DNA from: Homarus americanus
Lineage: Eukaryota > Arthropoda > Malacostraca > Decapoda > Nephropidae
DNA length: 64,000 bases
Direction: 5' to 3'
Assembly: GCF_018991925.1 (NCBI RefSeq)
Contig: NW_024724368.1
Span: forward strand, 1,040,819 to 1,104,818
This document shows positions 41,880 to 55,200 of the stretch, piece by piece; within the stretch, counting starts at the first letter, position 1; the number at the start of each line of letters is the position of its first letter. The translations under genes were made by a program, and so were the position numbers. Under the pieces are notes generated by a model. That model was not told where the DNA came from. It saw only the letters and a list, made by a program, of their open reading frames with translations, and made no database searches.

Positions 41880-44800
41880 TAGCTTATGGCAGTCCATCGA
41901 AGTCGCACACACACAATCCCAACCTTCGTCGTTACCCAAGTATCAAATTCACATATGCATTGCCATTATGAGTCTCCGATAAGGTCGGGTGAGGACAATT
42001 TTACTGAAGAACCAGTTGTTAATGGGTCAAACATAAAGACAGCTGCCGGGTCGTAAGGTCACCCGCCCAGCCCTGCTCTACGTGGGTCAAGTCAGGTCAA
42101 GGCAGAGATGCCAACACGTGTTTTTTTCACGAAGGTTTGTTATGCTAAAAACTAACTGCTGCACTTCTGTTGGGCTACATGTTGAACAGTGAGTAATGTT
42201 GAGTCCTTAAGTGTACCGGTACGCTTGTGAGGGAGGGTGACGCACACACACATACCCCGAAGTGAGAAGTAAACACACACTGAACTTGTAGAGTTCATGA
42301 TATATCTAAATACAGAATAGCTGTCTGCTAACATCACTTTACACTAATTAATTTTATGTAATCGACCAAACCTGCCTTTCTTTTTTCTTTTGCAAGAACC
42401 TGTAAAAATTCTCACCATAGACGACAAACTTAATAGAATAAAAGGTAAATGTATTAATGGGACAGGTCAGACAACTCCTGACCTCGCACTGGGATAAACG
42501 GATCGACTCATCTTGACCTATACCAAGGTTGGTGTGTGTATTTCACAACTCCCCTTTACATATGATCCTTTGTCATAAATAGACCTCTTGGAAGCGTATC
42601 TGCTGAGATTAGGTCATATTTCTTAAATCTGAGATCTCAGGTCACGAACTGTCCAAGCGAATCAAATTACCGGCTGGTTCCTGAACACTACCACAGGATA
42701 CGGACACAGTCAGACGGGAAAACAGAAAGGTCATGTGGGCAGGAAATCGCCGAACGAGTGATATATGATATCTAGTGTATCTTGTAGCCTTTGATACGTT
42801 GCTAAACCACTAAACAGGGGGAGGGTAAGAGAGAGTTAACAAGGTTGAGGAGGAAGGTAGATTGTTGGTGAACGTGAGGTGGTGATGGCTGCGCCTCCCT
42901 CCACCACAATAACGTCATGATAGCAGAGGACCAGCTGGCTGCCTTTAACCAAAACTTATAAAGTTATAATACATAATATTCGAACACATGTCTTCCTACA
43001 CCCCAGAGTTATAGTTTGACCAACTTACTATTTATCACACACATTAAGACATCTTTTCATCTTTTGATATATGGAAATAATTGAGTGTGTATGTCTATAA
43101 TGTCTTGTGTAATCATTCCAGGCATTTCCGGTTTTTTAGACGGCCAAATAACTAGTAAACAAACAACAAACATTTGCGTAACGCGGCTACCAAACACTCC
43201 ACTGTCCTCAACCAACCAAAGGAAGGGTTAAATTAGCAGACCAGCAGCGGAAGAAGGAAGAGGCGGCTTGTTTAGTAGAGGGTCTCCCAGCAGATGTGGC
43301 GACCCTGTCCTAAGTGGCCGGTCCCCTCACCCTCCTGCAGTGACCGCCTGCAGTGCCCCGCCTTGCCACTTCACCTCCCTCCTCTCACGGCACTAATTCC
43401 CTGGTTCCTTACGACTCCCTTTATCATAACAATTCCTGGGAGGGAGGCAGGTGGTGGTCATGGCCAAGGTGTGAGGGGCGGAGGAGGGGTTTCACTGTGT
43501 GGACGCGTCGGTTCGCCTTACACCACAAACACGCATCTTCGCACCGTCGCCCCGCAAACATGCACACTTCGACAAGGTTATAGAATGCAAACATTGAGGA
43601 GCTGCTGAGTGACCTCGAGGAAAGGGGGTCGGCGCCCGTTCTCAACCCTCCCCTTGTTCCTCGCTCCGGGCGGTGGACGAGCAAGGAAGGCAAGAGGAGG
43701 GGAAGGAAGGAACACGAGGAGAAGAATAAATACACGTGTCCAAAATGTGATTTGGTCTGTAATAGAGGGGGAGCGACCAAAGAGACAAGCGGAAGACCTG
43801 GTTTCCCTGATTGTGTGATTGGCCGGGGACAATGGAGGGCACCCACACTCAGGCGAGGTAGTTCTCTGACGTAAAGGTCCTCCGCCGGAAGAGTAAATGT
43901 TACCAGGAGGTGATGTGTGTGCAGTGGACAGCGGCACCCATTCACCGGAACAATGGCAGCTGGACCCCTTTCCACTGTGGAATGGGAAGTGGGGCGACAG
44001 GGCCTGGTGGGTGTGGGGAAGGGGGGGGTGTGAACAAGCAACAGGTAGGTGCAGGTGGTGTTCTCACGAGGGCAGGAAGTGACTGGCTGCAGCCACGCCC
44101 CAACACTCTTGATAGAGAGTCATCTCCAGACGAGACACAAACAGGATGCAGGAAGGAAGGAAGACCTGCTCAATAATTTTCTCGCCCATGGGGGGGGAAA
44201 AAATCTGTTTATACTTGTTCTATGTCATTACGACCAAAATATACCTGTATACCAATACTAATACAAAGACTTAACCATCTACCTTTATAAAATCATTTGG
44301 GGATAGAAATAATAAATTCCCGTTTTGTCGCACGACTCCTCTCAACTTCAGTTAAACCGTAATGACATTTGGGGAGTGGGCCTACCCCACCCCCCCCCCT
44401 CCCTCCCCCCATGGTGGGGCGTTGCGTCATGGCAGGTTCTTCCGTGACTCACCTTCCTGACGAGGCGGCACAGGTGCAGGAGGCGGGCGTGGGAGAGTGG
44501 AGAAGGGGAGACGGGCAGGAAGAGAGATAAGAGGCACAATATTTATACAAAGATGTGTGTAGCAGTGCATAACATTAAACTAGATGATGATGACGGAACA
44601 AACTATCGCCTAAGACTTTTGCAGTCTAAAAATTATAGACATGGTAACACGACAAATGGGCTAAAAAAGGAAGAACCGGAAGAGGAAAAAGGAAGGATGA
44701 TGACGGAGAATGGGAGGCCAAGAATGAGTACGAGTAGTCTTTGTGCCCCAAGGGGGAGGCTGGCCATCTGCGGGAAATGACGCGTCAGAAGTTACGCTCC

Positions 44801-47800
44801 ACAGCCCAGACACTCCTCATAACAGGTCGGCACCAATGATCACCAACTACTCTTTTAATTACTTTCAGGGTCACCAAGACTTTCAACCCGTCCCCAGGTG
44901 TATATTCCGCCAAACACATCAAGAAGAAAAAGTGAGTGTATGTTGTCAACACTCGCTAACAAGGACACAATCGCCTGATAAATAGTACCAGGGAACCATA
45001 AGTGTCAACACATGTGAAAGTTGTCGCAAGTGTCAACCACCTTTAAAAATTAACTTCCACAAGTCAGAGACAGGTATAAAGCCACATGTGAAAAGCAATC
45101 AGGAGGTGGACCGTGCGACACACAGCCCGCCCGCGCTACTACTAACTCTTACTCCGCGTGAAACGATACTTTGTGAATTTATTTATAACTAAATTATCCT
45201 AACAAAACCATAATAACGTGCCGCTTGACCGTGCCTGTCTAACAAAAAAATAAATTGCCTTAAGGCAAAGAAATTTCTCCAAAATCTTGATTAAAATGTC
45301 ATTCTAAATAGAACATTTATATTTATCAGCAAATTTGTATATCACATTTAATATATGGCGTTGAAGTTAAAGGATTAGAGGTGTTGTCAACACTACCGGG
45401 CCTCCTTCCTCAGGCACAATGGCTGGCAATCCTCCGCTCTCACCTACCCAAGAAATCCTAAATGGATATAACCCAAGTATCATTTTCTTATCGCTTAATG
45501 TAGTCCACAGTCTCACAAATAGGATTTAGGAATCATGTTGAGTTTGGTATTTATGTGAGGATGACTTCTGGTTGTGGGGGAAGACAACTCTCACTCTCAC
45601 AGCTTCTTGGAGGCGAGGTGCACCTTGTTCGAACACCTGCGTGACAACAATAAGACGCTGCTCCTTTGATTCTTATCGACATCTTTCATGCATAATTTTT
45701 TCTCATGATCGTTCAAACAACCAATAAGATAACACAGAACATAAAAATGATTAATACACCGTCAATACTCCTTGTTGTATAAATTCGTAATATAAACGGA
45801 TAGAATTCGAACACCAGAACGACCTGAGCGATGCTGTATTATTCGAGGAACATGGCGGGCGTCTTTGAAGTGCTGAGCTGGGCGTCTTGAAGTGATTGGG
45901 TCTCTACAGGAGGCGTACCGATAGTAAACATTACTCAAAGGCTACAACGGGGAGTCTACACTGATAACGTCAACTGAGGCGAAAAAATATAGTTATGAGA
46001 AGCATACATGATTCCTCGATTACCCACGGGGAGGACCAACTCGCATCAATAAATAACGTACGTACACACACACACACACACACACACTACAGCAAGAGAA
46101 CGAACCAGCCAGACGGGTTGGGTCAGTCTCGAACAGTGTCGTGAATAAAGCAGACTGGTGAGTCAGAGAGCGTGGTGAGTCAGAGAGCGTGGTGAATCAG
46201 ATGGAAGGGTTGGGAGCGTAGTGGTGAAGCCTTTACTGGGACCATTTGCCGCTTGGACGAGCTTCCCAGGCAATTCGACTCCTGGCTCAACAGGGGTGGT
46301 GGAGAGGCGGTGTCACTGTGTCATCCTGGTGAAGGTACCGCCGTGTTTACTGTGCCATCTGCCATCCTGATGACTTACCTCTAAAAATACGGTGTTTGTC
46401 TTAGTAACTGTCCGGACTAAACTGAAACTTATTACTGTAACTTGCGTCATTTAAATTAATTAGTGAAATCGTGCGTTATACATTGGCAGTATGTTATTAC
46501 CATTAAGAACTGCAATGTCATTCAGTACACCCTTGAGGTTTCCAGGTGGACAGCAGTCAATCACACGGGGTGTGATAAAAACACGTGTAATAGCTCCATT
46601 AGTTTACATTTGCGTAAGTTGCAATGTACACCAACACCTGTGTTAAATGAGTGTAGGAGAGATGGGGTCAGTCTAGCATGAGGTTACGTTCTGATCCACC
46701 AGAGGACGTGAACGACGAGGATGAGGCAACATTCTGATACACCTGGGGACGTGAACGACTGACTGAGGGGCTGCACGGCTGGTTGACCAGACTTCATCAC
46801 CGGAGACACTCAAAACAAATGAGTTCTCCCCTTGTGTAAATTTTGGGAGGGAGAGGGACCAGATCAATCATACTGACGTGTCGTACTACGTGAGACTACT
46901 AGGGTTGCGTTAAGGTGGTTTGGTGAAACAAAGCGAGGCGCTGACTACTGCTGGGGAGCGCACACGTAAAATAAACGCAAGTGGACAGATGTGAGACTAC
47001 GTATATAAATGAAGACATACACCAGTACAAATGATGAAAATAGAATATAATAAAGAACGTGTTCCTCACGTTATCGCAGCTTCATCTTTCCTCGTTTGGG
47101 TATGGTAGAAGGGTACAGTTGTGAGCAAGGATGGAGACCCCTTCCCCGGTGGTTCCTCTCCCCTCGCCCGTCCTGGAGCGGGATGGTGGTGGTTCGGCCG
47201 TCCTGGGCTTGATGGATAGACCGACTTGCCGTCATTGTTACCCACTGTTCTCCCCTATAATCCCGTACACTTCTGTCCAATACGGCAGCATTACCCTCAC
47301 CCGGAGGCATACTTGGGGGAGGAGGATACCAGGGGGTACCACAGGGGGTACCGCAAGAGCATACACGGTGGCATTCACACTCGGGAAACCAAGGTGTGGA
47401 GGATGGGGGCGGCTACGGGTATATAGTGTGGGTCTCAATCGGGTGGACTGGTGATTGTCGTCATACATACGTGGTTTCCAAACTAGCCTCCTGAGACACT
47501 TACACAATGCCAACTCCGAAAAACTGCGGGAAAATGTTTTAATTTTTCTAAATTCTGGATCGTCAGGTGTGGTAGGCATGCGAGTATCGGTGACGGCGTG
47601 TATTGGAAAAGGTGAGTGACGAATGAGGCTGTGTGGTGGTGTGTAGGTGGGTGTGACGGGTGGGTGAGTGTGTGACGGGTGTATCTTGTGGTGAAGCACG
47701 TGTCGGACAATTATCTAAGGCAGAGTTGTGTTGGCCACAAGTAATTGGAGTGGCGCGCTCGAGAGACTACCCAAAAGACCCTGTCATGAGGAACCTTAAG

Positions 47801-50800
47801 GAGCCAGTTTTCAATTATTAAACGCTATGAGCGCCAATTGATTATCATCCTCCGGCTAGGTGTTGAGGCTCTGGTGACATAACGTGGTGTGACAGCCTTC
47901 ACTAACAACCTCGCCAACGTCACCACCACAATTTCCAGTGCTTTCACGGCTCAGCTCAGACTATTCCTTCCTCCCTTCACAATCGCAGCTAACTTACTGA
48001 GTACCAGCGTCTCAACTTACCAATAAAAACAAATGGACGACAACAGTAACACACCATAAGCTATAAACAAAGCGAACGCTTTGCTGGCTTGGAGCAGGGG
48101 GAGGGAGGGGGAGTTGCACATCAACTTACATAACACGCAGGTGAGGAACAAATCCCGGTGTCCCTTGTGCCACGATGTAGTATAAAATGTGTGAAAAAGT
48201 TTCTACATAGTACACGATTTCATATTTCTATTCAACTTCTACGGTACACTTTACAAAAACACTTAAAGAGATATGGATGGGAGTGTGTTTGGGGTGAGGG
48301 AGGAAAAGGTATTAGTATAGGCACAAGGTTTCCAGTCCCCTCAGCGCCACACTGCTGAGGAGTACAAATGCAGCGCTTGCAAGGCAAACGTGAAATCCAT
48401 GAATTATTGCTTTCACGTACACACAAAATTCAGTGTGAGTGAATTTTTCTAAGAGTGTGTGATCGCACTAACCAGACTAACAAAGCCTTCGCCGCGTCAC
48501 CGACGTTCACTAGGATCTGCTGTAAATCTTTCTTCGGCTCAAGTTTTTGCGACAGTGTAGGGTGGAGGAGGGAGGGAGGTGTGAGGCGTAGCCACACACG
48601 GGCGACCCCGGAAATCACTAGTGTCAGTTACGGAGACAGTTAGGCATACCGGGGCGCTGACCCGACCCTGTCTGCTGTTAGTCCCTCTCAGGGGTCATTG
48701 GTCACGCCGCCCACACATGTTTTACGTGTTATGGCTCCAATATCCGGCCCCACACACTACCAGACCCAATTCCTCTTCTATTATCACCTCCCATGCAAAT
48801 AAATAAGTCACATAAATTTAAAATATGGATTCTGGGGGAGATAACAGCAAGGTGACGCATGAAGGTTATCATCTTCAGGAAGGGGCTAACCCGACGACTG
48901 CAGCCAGAACCAGAGAATGTCAAGTGCCCGCCAGGGAAGGCACTCCAACTTATGCCATTGGTGATGAGCGTTATGCGACGCTTGAGACAGGCACGTGTGG
49001 TAGAAACCGAACCTTATGTATTGATCGGTGTTTGAACAAGATTAATGGATATCTAATTTTACAGCCAAGTAAATATCTTAAATTTACAGACGATAACTCG
49101 AGAACGATAAACTAGACACGACGTTTACAGTTAGTGCAGCACAAGCGGGTGTGTAGAGTGAAGCATGAGCTCACACTTCTGCGTCATTCCCATACAAAGT
49201 TATCCCGAGCGTTGTGCGGTTTGGCGCCAAAATGCCTCGGCAGGGGACACGATAAACCATTATTTGTGATAGTTGAAGCTCGGGCTGTTAAGTCACGCGT
49301 GTTGTATAATTTTACTACACAGTTTGATGTCATAAAGAACACTGATATAACTAGGTGCCGCGTGAATGTGTTCGCTTAAAGACTAACATGTCCACAACCC
49401 TTTCGTTAAAATACTCGGATCATGCCTATTCAGTGGGACCCCTAATCCCCTGGTTAAAATAATCGGATCACGCCTATTCAGTAGTGAACACACTGATATT
49501 GTTTATGGAAATTCTTTGAAGGAAAAATGGCTGCCAAACAGTCGATTTTAATCGGATCACTCATAAGTATTATTGAACTCATCTTAGGTCTGTGGGGGGC
49601 CACCGTCCCTCCCCACCAGGTTTCAAGAAGCATTGGAGAACCGCTACGGGAGTTCTCACAACAAGAAGGAATGTCCATAGCGAGTTATGCTTCCTTAGTA
49701 TCTCAAGCACACGCGCAGGGGAATTAGTTGCTAGAGGCATCGCCAAGCAGGTGATGGTCCAACAGTAATGGCGCCGCATCGGCTTATCATTAATCAATGG
49801 TGGTCCCAGTGCAGAGCTATTTGGCGCGCTCGGGCCAGCCGGCGGCATTGTTCCACACCCTCTAATCGATATCGCCTGGGAAAATTACCCGAAATATAAT
49901 TAGTAAATTGCAAAAACTTTCCACTTTTCTACCTTACGACCGCAGGCACACACTATGGTTTGTAATTTCAAGTGAAAAGTTAATTTTTGGTAGAAGTTAA
50001 AAAGTCAAATACAAGACTAAATAACAACGTGACTTTACAAGTTGGTGTGATGGGCGGGTCATAACAATTACGAGGACACGCGCGGCAGCGACACATAGCC
50101 GTCCTACACGTGCCCCTCTCACACACACTTAGACATAAACTCTCTTACATAAACAATTCTGCCAAAGCTCCATAATTCTGGAAACAGTATGGTGACACTG
50201 TGTGGTGACTTACTGTGTGGTGACCTACTGTATGGTGGCTTACTGTGTGGTGACTTACTGTGTGGTGTTCCGGAAGACAAAAAGATAAAACTACTCTACA
50301 CTGAGTGGCGTAGCATTACCCTCACGATCACAACACTCGGGGCTGGTAACTGATGCTGCTGGTAATTACCCAGTTACTGTTAATTGATGGATCTTAGTGG
50401 CACGTGGTAGGCATAAGGCAGACGAGTGATGATCATTAAACTGGATGCATCACAACCCTCATTCACCTCCCATAAATTTAGTCATCAGTGATGCATGCCA
50501 CCACCCGCCAGCCTCCTCACTCAGGTGTAACCACCATCTCACGGCTGTCATATACTTATACGTGCACAAGCTTTAGCCGTCTGTGAAAGCACTCGATCTT
50601 AGGTATCCTTACTAGGGGCAGCCCCACCGAGGCACGACGAGAAAAGTCCCAAATAAAATTCTCACCTTCCCTCCCTCCAACTAGTGCGTTGTTAGACGCT
50701 CAGCGGTGTGGCGCTTCAGCTGCCATAAAGTAACCGATTTTACTGCCCGATAGCATTGTTTTGCCCCTCCTAGGCCTCATGAGCGTACCGGGTGTGCAAA

Positions 50801-52223
50801 AAAAAAAAACACGGTCGGTAACCCTAGCCATTTATTTTTATTTTTTTTTACTCGCGTATGAGACAATAAATTTTGAAGGTTATCACAGTCATGGTATTGG
50901 CGACAAAGATATGCATTCACACTTGATTAGTGAAAAATCTTGAATGGCAAAACTAATAACGGAGAACCTCATCTACTGTATGCGGTTCAAAGGCGCGGAA
51001 TAATGACTGAATATCGGGTAAGTTATCCCCGGGCCCAACACCTGCGCTTCATATCAATAAGAACCATAGACTCCATCTCCAGGTGATCTCCGCCCAACCT
51101 GGTCACACGGACTGTCCACACTAATAGGTCAACTAAGTTAAACCCATTAGGCATGGTCACGCAACCACCATATTTCCTCTAAACCCGAACGGACGGGTCC
51201 AGCCTCGACAGGCTGAAGGTAATCTACACAAAGAATCGACGACTACACCCCAGACTATCCACGAGAATGGCAGCGCTAACATCATACAAATAAATAAAAC
51301 AATTTAAAAACTTGCCAAGGAAATTGTCCTGCATTTACAAATATCGAAACAAAGTCTCTCGATATTCCTAAACACATCACGTATGGAACCTGATATGACG
51401 ACTTATTGACAGCCTCTCCCTTCCCCAACCCCCGTGTTCTCCCCCATCCAACACCTCCCCCCCCCCCTCTCTTTGCACCCCATCTCGTCTTCACACTACT
51501 ATTTCATAACTCCCTCGCCATTCCATCTTGCTTCCAAATGACACACGTCAGAACTTCAACGAGGAGAGGAGAGGAGCCGATTATGTTACCCTCACTCCTG
51601 GGGGAAAGAGAGAGAAGGGGGGGGGGTGAAGGCAGCTTGCGGATAGCCTGCTCCTCTAGTCACAAATCCTATTCTGCTACAGACGACGGTCTTGTGCTTG
51701 ATGTTGTCAGAATTAGCTCTGCACCTACAGATGGGTTATGGGATAAAATCAAATCCCGGCAGTCATTTATCGAGCCCATCTTCACTCTGGTGGCCAAGCA
51801 TATGACAAAAAAATGACATTCCTCACACTAACATAACAAACAAAAAACGCCTAAGTCAAGACATCCACCATACAAAAAATGAGTCGTGTGGTTAAGCTCC
51901 TTTCCAAAATCTCTCCAAGTTCCCATGGATGGTTGGGTAGGCCTCCCTGCAGCCCCCCCCCCCTCCCAGAGTGAACACCCAGCGACCTTAGTCAACCAAC
52001 TCCTGCAGCTTCAACTTAATGTAATGGTAAGGAGTAGAATGAACCTTGGTACAGGGAAAGTGAGGGTGTGAGACTTAGGCATCCGGATGTCTGGCCATAA
52101 TGGATGACAGCGTTAGGCTTACTTCATGATTCGCCCCAATTTGGACAACATGATGACGATAAGCCTCGATAGTTGGAACTGTGATGAGTGACTTGTTAAG
52201 TTTCATTTACACACACAAAACAC

Positions 52224-52264
<41 letters not shown>

Positions 52265-55200
52265 CAGGTCATGCAGTGATTTATGTAATATCGAAAAGGT
52301 GAATGTCTCATGACGTACCTTTATCTCCTCTACACTGACGGAGTACTCTGTATAGTAAGCGAGGTGTTCGGCTGAGAGGGGTCGGCACTGGCGCAGCTTG
52401 GACGCCAGCAGGAGACAGACAGCTCCCACTAGCTGCAGCTGGGTTTTCTGTATCACACACACGCAGAGGAACCGATCAAAAAAGTTGATAGCTGTGGCGA
52501 ACACTTGGTCCTCACACGCCTGTTCTTCACAAATCTGTAAGAAAACAAGAACACATTTGTGTTTAGTGTTGTTGACACGCAGGTCACTTACTAACTATTT
52601 TGGGTTATTGTAAGGCATTGGGTAAAAAGATCGGTTTCATTATAACCTGCTCTTAACGTACAGTACAGTAAGGTGCCGAGGGAGGGGGGTCGAGGTAACC
52701 CCCGCTGGTCACTACTCTCACCCATCAATTTATGACTCAGTCATGTGTTGTGACACTTCATATCCCCGAGTCTGTCGTCGAGTGATTTTCTCCCAAAGTA
52801 TAGTATCCCTAGAAGACGGATGAGGGTAGACGTATTCTGGTCAGTACCGGTACACACCACCACAAGTTTTGCACAACCTGGCAACTTAATTTAAATTGAC
52901 AAGATCTTATGACAATGAAAGAAGACAGGTCAAGGTACACAACTACCACAGTGGTGCACCCCCTGGTGGAGGCTGGCTGACAGACATACACACCACCACT
53001 ACTGCATGACCTATTTTCAATTTCCTTTGTGCGTATAAAATATTCTCCCTAAATATTTGAACATCACCGCCCCCCCCCCCTTCTGGCTAAGATATCATTG
53101 GTGCCAAAAGCCTCAGGTCGACCTAGAAAGCGATGAAACTGATACTTCCTAGAAAAATACAAAGAAAATCTCCAAAGGACATGAGGCAGCCCAGCCAGGC
53201 TCAAGGGTTCCCATAGTTAGCGGCTAAGACAAATCCTCCTAAATTACAACCTCTCCAGCTCTATATATTCTATCAAACAAATAAAAACTGATCCTGATCT
53301 TCTTTATATTAGATTTTCTATATTGGTTCATGTTTTACCCATGCAAGTGCTAGTAATCTTCATTTATTATCAAGTTTCCATACTAACGGGGCTGGAACCA
53401 CGTGAACCACCAACTTCTGAGGTCACTATGGTAGACCTGCGCGGCCATACATTCACACCCGACATATTTAATTATCGTCCTTATGGCTCTTGTACCCAAG
53501 TACCAAAACCGCAGAAGCCTTGACGGTGGAGTTTACGACTTAACGCCATCAAACAGCGGCAGCTGTATAAGAGGCAAATGACCTAAATCTCGAAGGCATT
53601 TAAAAAGCAGAAATTTAAGGCGCATTTTCTACTCGCCAAACATGTTCTAATTGGATCCGTAATGCTGTTGTGGTGTGTCTAGCAGACAGGCTTCCTACGG
53701 TTGTCATGACAGCAGTTACACACCCATTTATAAGAGCTCGCCCTATACAACATTACTTAAGAAACCGTGAGAGAGGTTCCCTGAGTACTTTTCTCTCTCA
53801 CTCGAGACGGACTTCGAGGCTGGAAGCACGTGGTTTAAAACTAATTTCTGTTGCTAAAACTGGCCCCTGAAACCTGTTTGCGGAGTGACTTTGATTGGTG
53901 TTCTCACCTTAATGTATGAAATACACGAGGAACGTATACTACTTGAACTTCATGAAATACGGTCAAAAATTTTGGGTTCAGTAATTAGTTCCGCTTCCCT
54001 AGGCCTGAGACGCCATTGTTCCGGTAACAGTCTCAAACCCATGGCCAAACACATGGTTTAGACCTATTCACAAAACCGGTCAAAGTGAATCCATAAAATT
54101 TAAAATGATTCCGTTTCTTTTAAGAACAGAGTGCCCCGAGAAAAAGAAGGAAGCTGTGCATTGTATAGGCCTACGTAATACTAGGCCTAGGCGATGACCG
54201 CGACTTTGACAAATATTGGGTCTGTCACTTGTATTGAGAAACAGAGAAGGCCATGTTGGTTGGGGGTCTGGGACACAAGGTAACCCAGGAAGGATGGGGG
54301 GTTCCTCTTTCATTATGAATGAACGAGTCTTCAAATATGATCAGTGCATGTCTATCCCAGCACCACTTCGTTATCTTAAGTGGCTGTACTTTTTATTGTA
54401 ATACACCGGTTTGTTAACAAGCAAATACAAAGGTCCACTTCCGTCTCTCCATTACCACCAACATTCATGTTCTTTTAAAACGTACCAGTGTTAAGAATCT
54501 TTGCTCTGGGACACTGAGCTGAGATTTGCAGGATGTGGTCAGGGCAGTGTGTGGACAATTAATGTGTGGTCAACCCCTGGCGGGCCAGCCTGTTCCCCGT
54601 CTGCCTGGCCACTCCTGGGAGGTGGAGGGGAGGGTCTTGAGGGGGCACCACTTTCCCTAATACAGTTATTGGAGGAAAGGATGCATTGATTTTATATCTA
54701 AAATTAACCTTAAAAGATGACATAATGTTAAAGGCTTTCGGTCAGCGTAACAGAGGAAGTTTGATCAGAGGGGTGATGATAGGCAAGCAGGGAGGTGGAG
54801 CGAGTGGGTCCGGGAACACTGTCCTGCAAGTGTCATGTTACCGGCATTTCCTGTCTTAAGGACTCTGAACATGAGATTTAAATCTACGATACAATGGTTA
54901 CGGCGAGACTTTGTGAAGTGGTAAAACACGTAGTGAGATGCTCTTGAAAAATTATAGTGTAACAAGGCCTCTAATCCGTCTGTGCTAATCATAACTGTTG
55001 AATTACTCTCACTGTTCCTGGATTTATTTTACTCTTAATCTACTTGCACAAATTACTGAACTTATGGCCCAAAACTTTTTGTTACTGACGTTAATGCTGA
55101 TAATTTTTTTTCCGTTGAACGAATCAATAGTGAAGTACCTGCTTACTGTACATCAATACACTAGTACACTTCATATGAACTGTAGTTAAAATAAAGCGAC

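Larger units (their letters stand above)
40871..52318 (-). other. Cyclin D intron 2 (11448 nt)
   Basis: GT-AG intron between exons 2 and 3. It contains (CA)n runs at 41842-41875, 46064-46087 and 52227-52263, an AP-1-site array at 46159-46199, a diverged 43-bp duplication at about 46681-46760 and a 15-bp tandem repeat at 50189-50268. The GC-richer block 43.2-44.6 kb has long open frames on both strands, but they are proline/serine/arginine-rich with no recognisable domain, and I do not call a gene there. Confidence 0.85.

Noticed and set aside
43424..44041. 205-codon open frame on the minus strand, with overlapping long frames on both strands
   Set aside because: The composition is Pro/Ser/Arg/Leu-rich with no domain, several other long frames overlap it, and it sits in a GC-rich part of cyclin D intron 2. 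This is expected by chance in such DNA.
46201..46295. tRNA-like sequence with AGTGGT and AATTCGACTCC
   Set aside because: No acceptor stem or anticodon arm could be folded, and box B deviates from the consensus. At most it is an old SINE head.
48430..48618. Helix-like peptide KLEPKKDLQQILVNVGDAAK on the cyclin D strand in intron 2, considered as an alternative exon
   Set aside because: The flanking acceptor lacks a pyrimidine tract, the donor is weak, and the cyclin frame is complete without it.
49400..49580. ATCGGATCA(C/T)GCCTATTCAGT repeated twice with a third partial copy, considered as operator sites
   Set aside because: Two full copies and one weak one in an intron are better explained as a local duplication. 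No known factor site was recognised.
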